DNA from: Planctomycetaceae bacterium
Lineage (GTDB): Bacteria > Planctomycetota > Planctomycetia > Pirellulales > Pirellulaceae
Direction: 5' to 3'
Length of the DNA: 44,708 bases
Assembly: GCA_018660825.1 (NCBI GenBank)
Contig: JABJJO010000221.1
Coordinates: forward strand, 1-44,708
Shown here: in pieces, positions 42,988 to 44,708 of the stretch
How the letters are laid out: each line of letters opens with the position of its first letter
How positions within the stretch are numbered: the stretch's first letter is position 1
Made by a program: the position numbers and the translations under genes
Notes under the pieces: generated by a model
The model's input: the letters and a program-made list of their open reading frames with translations, nothing else
Database searches by the model: none
Told to the model about the DNA's origin: nothing

Positions 42988-44388
42988 ATGTCGTCAATAA
43001 ATAAACCCCAGCGGCGTGAATTTCTTCAACAAACAGTCGCTGCTGCAACCATTTGGAAACTACTTCCGGATAGTCTCCAAGCCGATGAGCAATCAGGACA
43101 ACCCCTGCGATTGGCGACCTTCCACTTCGACGTCACACCACCGATGGGCCATTCCCTCTGTGGTGGTTGGATCAAGCCCGTTGTAGGCGTTACCGACAAC
43201 CTCCAAGCCATTGGGTTTGTCTTACTTGGAGCCGGCAAACCGATCGTCATTGTGGCGGTCGACTGGACTGGAATTCTGAATGAAGCACACGTCCAATGGC
43301 GGACGGCACTTGCCAACGCGGCTGGTACAACTCCAGACCGTGTCGCTGTGCAATGTGTGCACCAACACAACGCGCCGTTCGCTTGCCTTGGTGCTGAGAA
43401 AATTGTGATGGCCGAAGGTGATCTGCCTCATATCGTTGAAGTTGATTATTTCAACGATTGCCTGAAACGAGGCGCAACTGCCATCCGCGACAGCCTCAGC
43501 ACAGCACAAGCAGTAACTCATGTTGGCCAAGGCGAAGCAAAAGTAGATCGGGTTGCATCGAACCGACGTATTTATCGCGATACCTACGGCATCATTAAAG
43601 CCATGCGCGGCAGCAGTTGCAAAGACCCTAAACTGCGGGCGATGACTGAAGGCATCATTGACCCCATGCTGAAAACCGTCGCTTTTTACAATGGTGACAA
43701 AAAGATCGCCGCCTGCCATTATTATGCGACGCACCCTATGAGTTATTACGGCGATGGCTTAGTTTCGAGTGACTTCGTTGGTATCGCGAGAAAACAACAC
43801 CAAGCGGAAGAACCGCACTGTCAGCACATTTATTTTACCGGTGCTGGCGGAAATATCTCCGCGGGTAAATACAACGATGGTTCACACCCCGTACGTAAAG
43901 TACTAGCAAAACGAATCTACGATGGCATCGCAGCGGCCGGTAAAAACATAAAGAAAAAACCTCTTACCGACGTCGCCTGGCGGACGGTAGAAATGCTACC
44001 GACCGCTCGTGACCTACTCATCGCCGATGAACTACAAGCTCGCATCTCTAACAAATCCAATTCTACGGTCAATCGAAATCGACCTTCGTATATGCTCAGT
44101 TGGTTACAGCGACTCGAACAAAAAACGCCGATCTTACTCAGTGCGTTGAGCCTCGGAGATATTTCATTGTTACATCTACCAGCAGAGTCATTCATCGAAT
44201 ATCAACTGCGGGCCCAAACATTGGCGCCCAATCGTTTCGTAGCAACCGCTGCTTATGGCGACGGCGGCCCTTGGTATATTCCGATCGCACAAGAATACGC
44301 TAACGGTGGCTATGAAGTAAGTGTTGCTTTTAGTGATTCATCCATCGATGCCACGATGACCGCCGGAATCACTAAGATTTTAGGCTAA
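42988..44388 (+). CDS. Neutral/alkaline ceramidase-like N-terminal domain protein, exported
   Basis: 466 residues. The N-terminus has an RREFLQQTVAAATIWKLL segment resembling a Tat signal. The domain opens with RLATFHFDVTPPMGHSLCGG, like neutral ceramidases, followed by VVAVDWTGI, CVHQHNAPF and CHYYATHPMSYYGDGLVSSDF. The histidines of VHQHN and ATHP correspond to metal ligands of the fold. Planctomycetes carry many such proteins of unproven substrate, so hydrolysis of ceramide should not be assumed; only the N-terminal domain is present. It sits upstream of a PVC-type haem protein gene with a 57-bp gap, probably co-transcribed. Confidence 0.82.
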   Translation: MSSINKPQRREFLQQTVAAATIWKLLPDSLQADEQSGQPLRLATFHFDVTPPMGHSLCGGWIKPVVGVTDNLQAIGFVLLGAGKPIVIVAVDWTGILNEAHVQWRTALANAAGTTPDRVAVQCVHQHNAPFACLGAEKIVMAEGDLPHIVEVDYFNDCLKRGATAIRDSLSTAQAVTHVGQGEAKVDRVASNRRIYRDTYGIIKAMRGSSCKDPKLRAMTEGIIDPMLKTVAFYNGDKKIAACHYYATHPMSYYGDGLVSSDFVGIARKQHQAEEPHCQHIYFTGAGGNISAGKYNDGSHPVRKVLAKRIYDGIAAAGKNIKKKPLTDVAWRTVEMLPTARDLLIADELQARISNKSNSTVNRNRPSYMLSWLQRLEQKTPILLSALSLGDISLLHLPAESFIEYQLRAQTLAPNRFVATAAYGDGGPWYIPIAQEYANGGYEVSVAFSDSSIDATMTAGITKILG

Positions 44389-44445
44389 GCAAACTCAATA
44401 TTTTTTGGGTTCCCATTGCCCTTTCTATTATCACCAAAGCCAAAA

Positions 44446-44708
44446 ATGTCCCGACCAATTATTAGCAAACCAACCACGATCATTCTAGCCCTCTTAGTTT
44501 CTTTCAACTTTGGTTTTATTCTAATAACAAGCAACCAGGCACAACCGCCGGAAGAGCGAGTCGTCACTGCTGCGGATATGCCGCGGATCAAACATACTGA
44601 TTCCGAGAAAGCTCTAGCGACATTTCAACAAGCTCGCGGGTTTACATTAGAAATAGTTGCCGCTGAACCACTCGTGTCCGACCCCGTTGATGCTTGTTTT
44701 GATGAACA
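44446..44708 (+). CDS. PVC-type haem-binding domain protein, N-terminal fragment
   Basis: The gene runs off the right edge; 87 codons are visible. A signal/anchor segment (about 10-32) is followed by a linker and then GFTLEIVAAEPLVSDPVDACFDE, the opening of the planctomycete membrane-bound-dehydrogenase-type propeller. The same opening is found in the 1564-residue protein at 6681-11375. The haem site, expected hundreds of residues downstream, is not in view. No SD is obvious before the ATG. Confidence 0.75.
   Translation, partial: MSRPIISKPTTIILALLVSFNFGFILITSNQAQPPEERVVTAADMPRIKHTDSEKALATFQQARGFTLEIVAAEPLVSDPVDACFDE

Overview
The window looks like a chromosomal segment of a planctomycete (Planctomycetota, probably Pirellulales; base composition is moderate by eye, not computed). 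The evidence is the gene content: large secreted proteins pairing CxxCH haem sites with the DUF1549/DUF1553 and DUF1592-type modules, their DUF1501 and DUF1552 partners, PVC-type haem-binding propeller proteins, ThuA-like and ceramidase-like secreted proteins, and Tat-like RR signals. I saw no rRNA, tRNA, CRISPR array, insertion sequence or phage gene.

Layout. 1-170: the end of an S9-type peptidase. 180-11375, minus strand: a FadR-type GntR regulator followed by a probable operon of DUF1549/DUF1553 cytochrome, DUF1501 protein and glycerophosphodiesterase; upstream lies a 1564-residue propeller/HEAT/cytochrome/FG-GAP fusion. 11557-21757, plus strand: a ThuA-like protein; a 328-bp gap holding, on the minus strand, what looks like the stub of an SRPBCC gene; an OafA-like acyltransferase with SGNH domain; a LamG/cytochrome/DUF1592-type protein with its DUF1552 partner; a frameshifted TPR gene; a secreted helical protein; and a CxxCH-bearing prenyltransferase-fold protein.

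21813-33558 is a metal and redox region. A TolC-type lipoprotein is divergent from a Cys-rich secreted protein, a Cys/His-rich lipoprotein, a CusB-like adaptor with two heavy-metal-binding motifs and a CusA-like pump that keeps the three-methionine Cu/Ag relay. It is followed by a secreted protein of unknown function, an Rrf2/NsrR-like [Fe-S] regulator with a near-perfect promoter and overlapping dyad, a DUF3365 haem protein ending in a clear terminator, and a His-rich ZIP transporter.

33650-44708: an acyltransferase-3 protein interrupted by an ankyrin-repeat block, monomeric NADP isocitrate dehydrogenase, an aldo/keto reductase, bifunctional PutA, a neutral-ceramidase-like protein and the start of another PVC-type haem protein.

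The observations most worth following are the ankyrin-interrupted acyltransferase, the Rrf2/DUF3365 cassette with its operator-like dyad, the two Cys-rich proteins leading the Cus operon, and two decayed genes (TPR frameshift at a canonical slippery heptamer; SRPBCC stub with an intact Shine-Dalgarno). All family assignments come from reading motifs; no database search was run.
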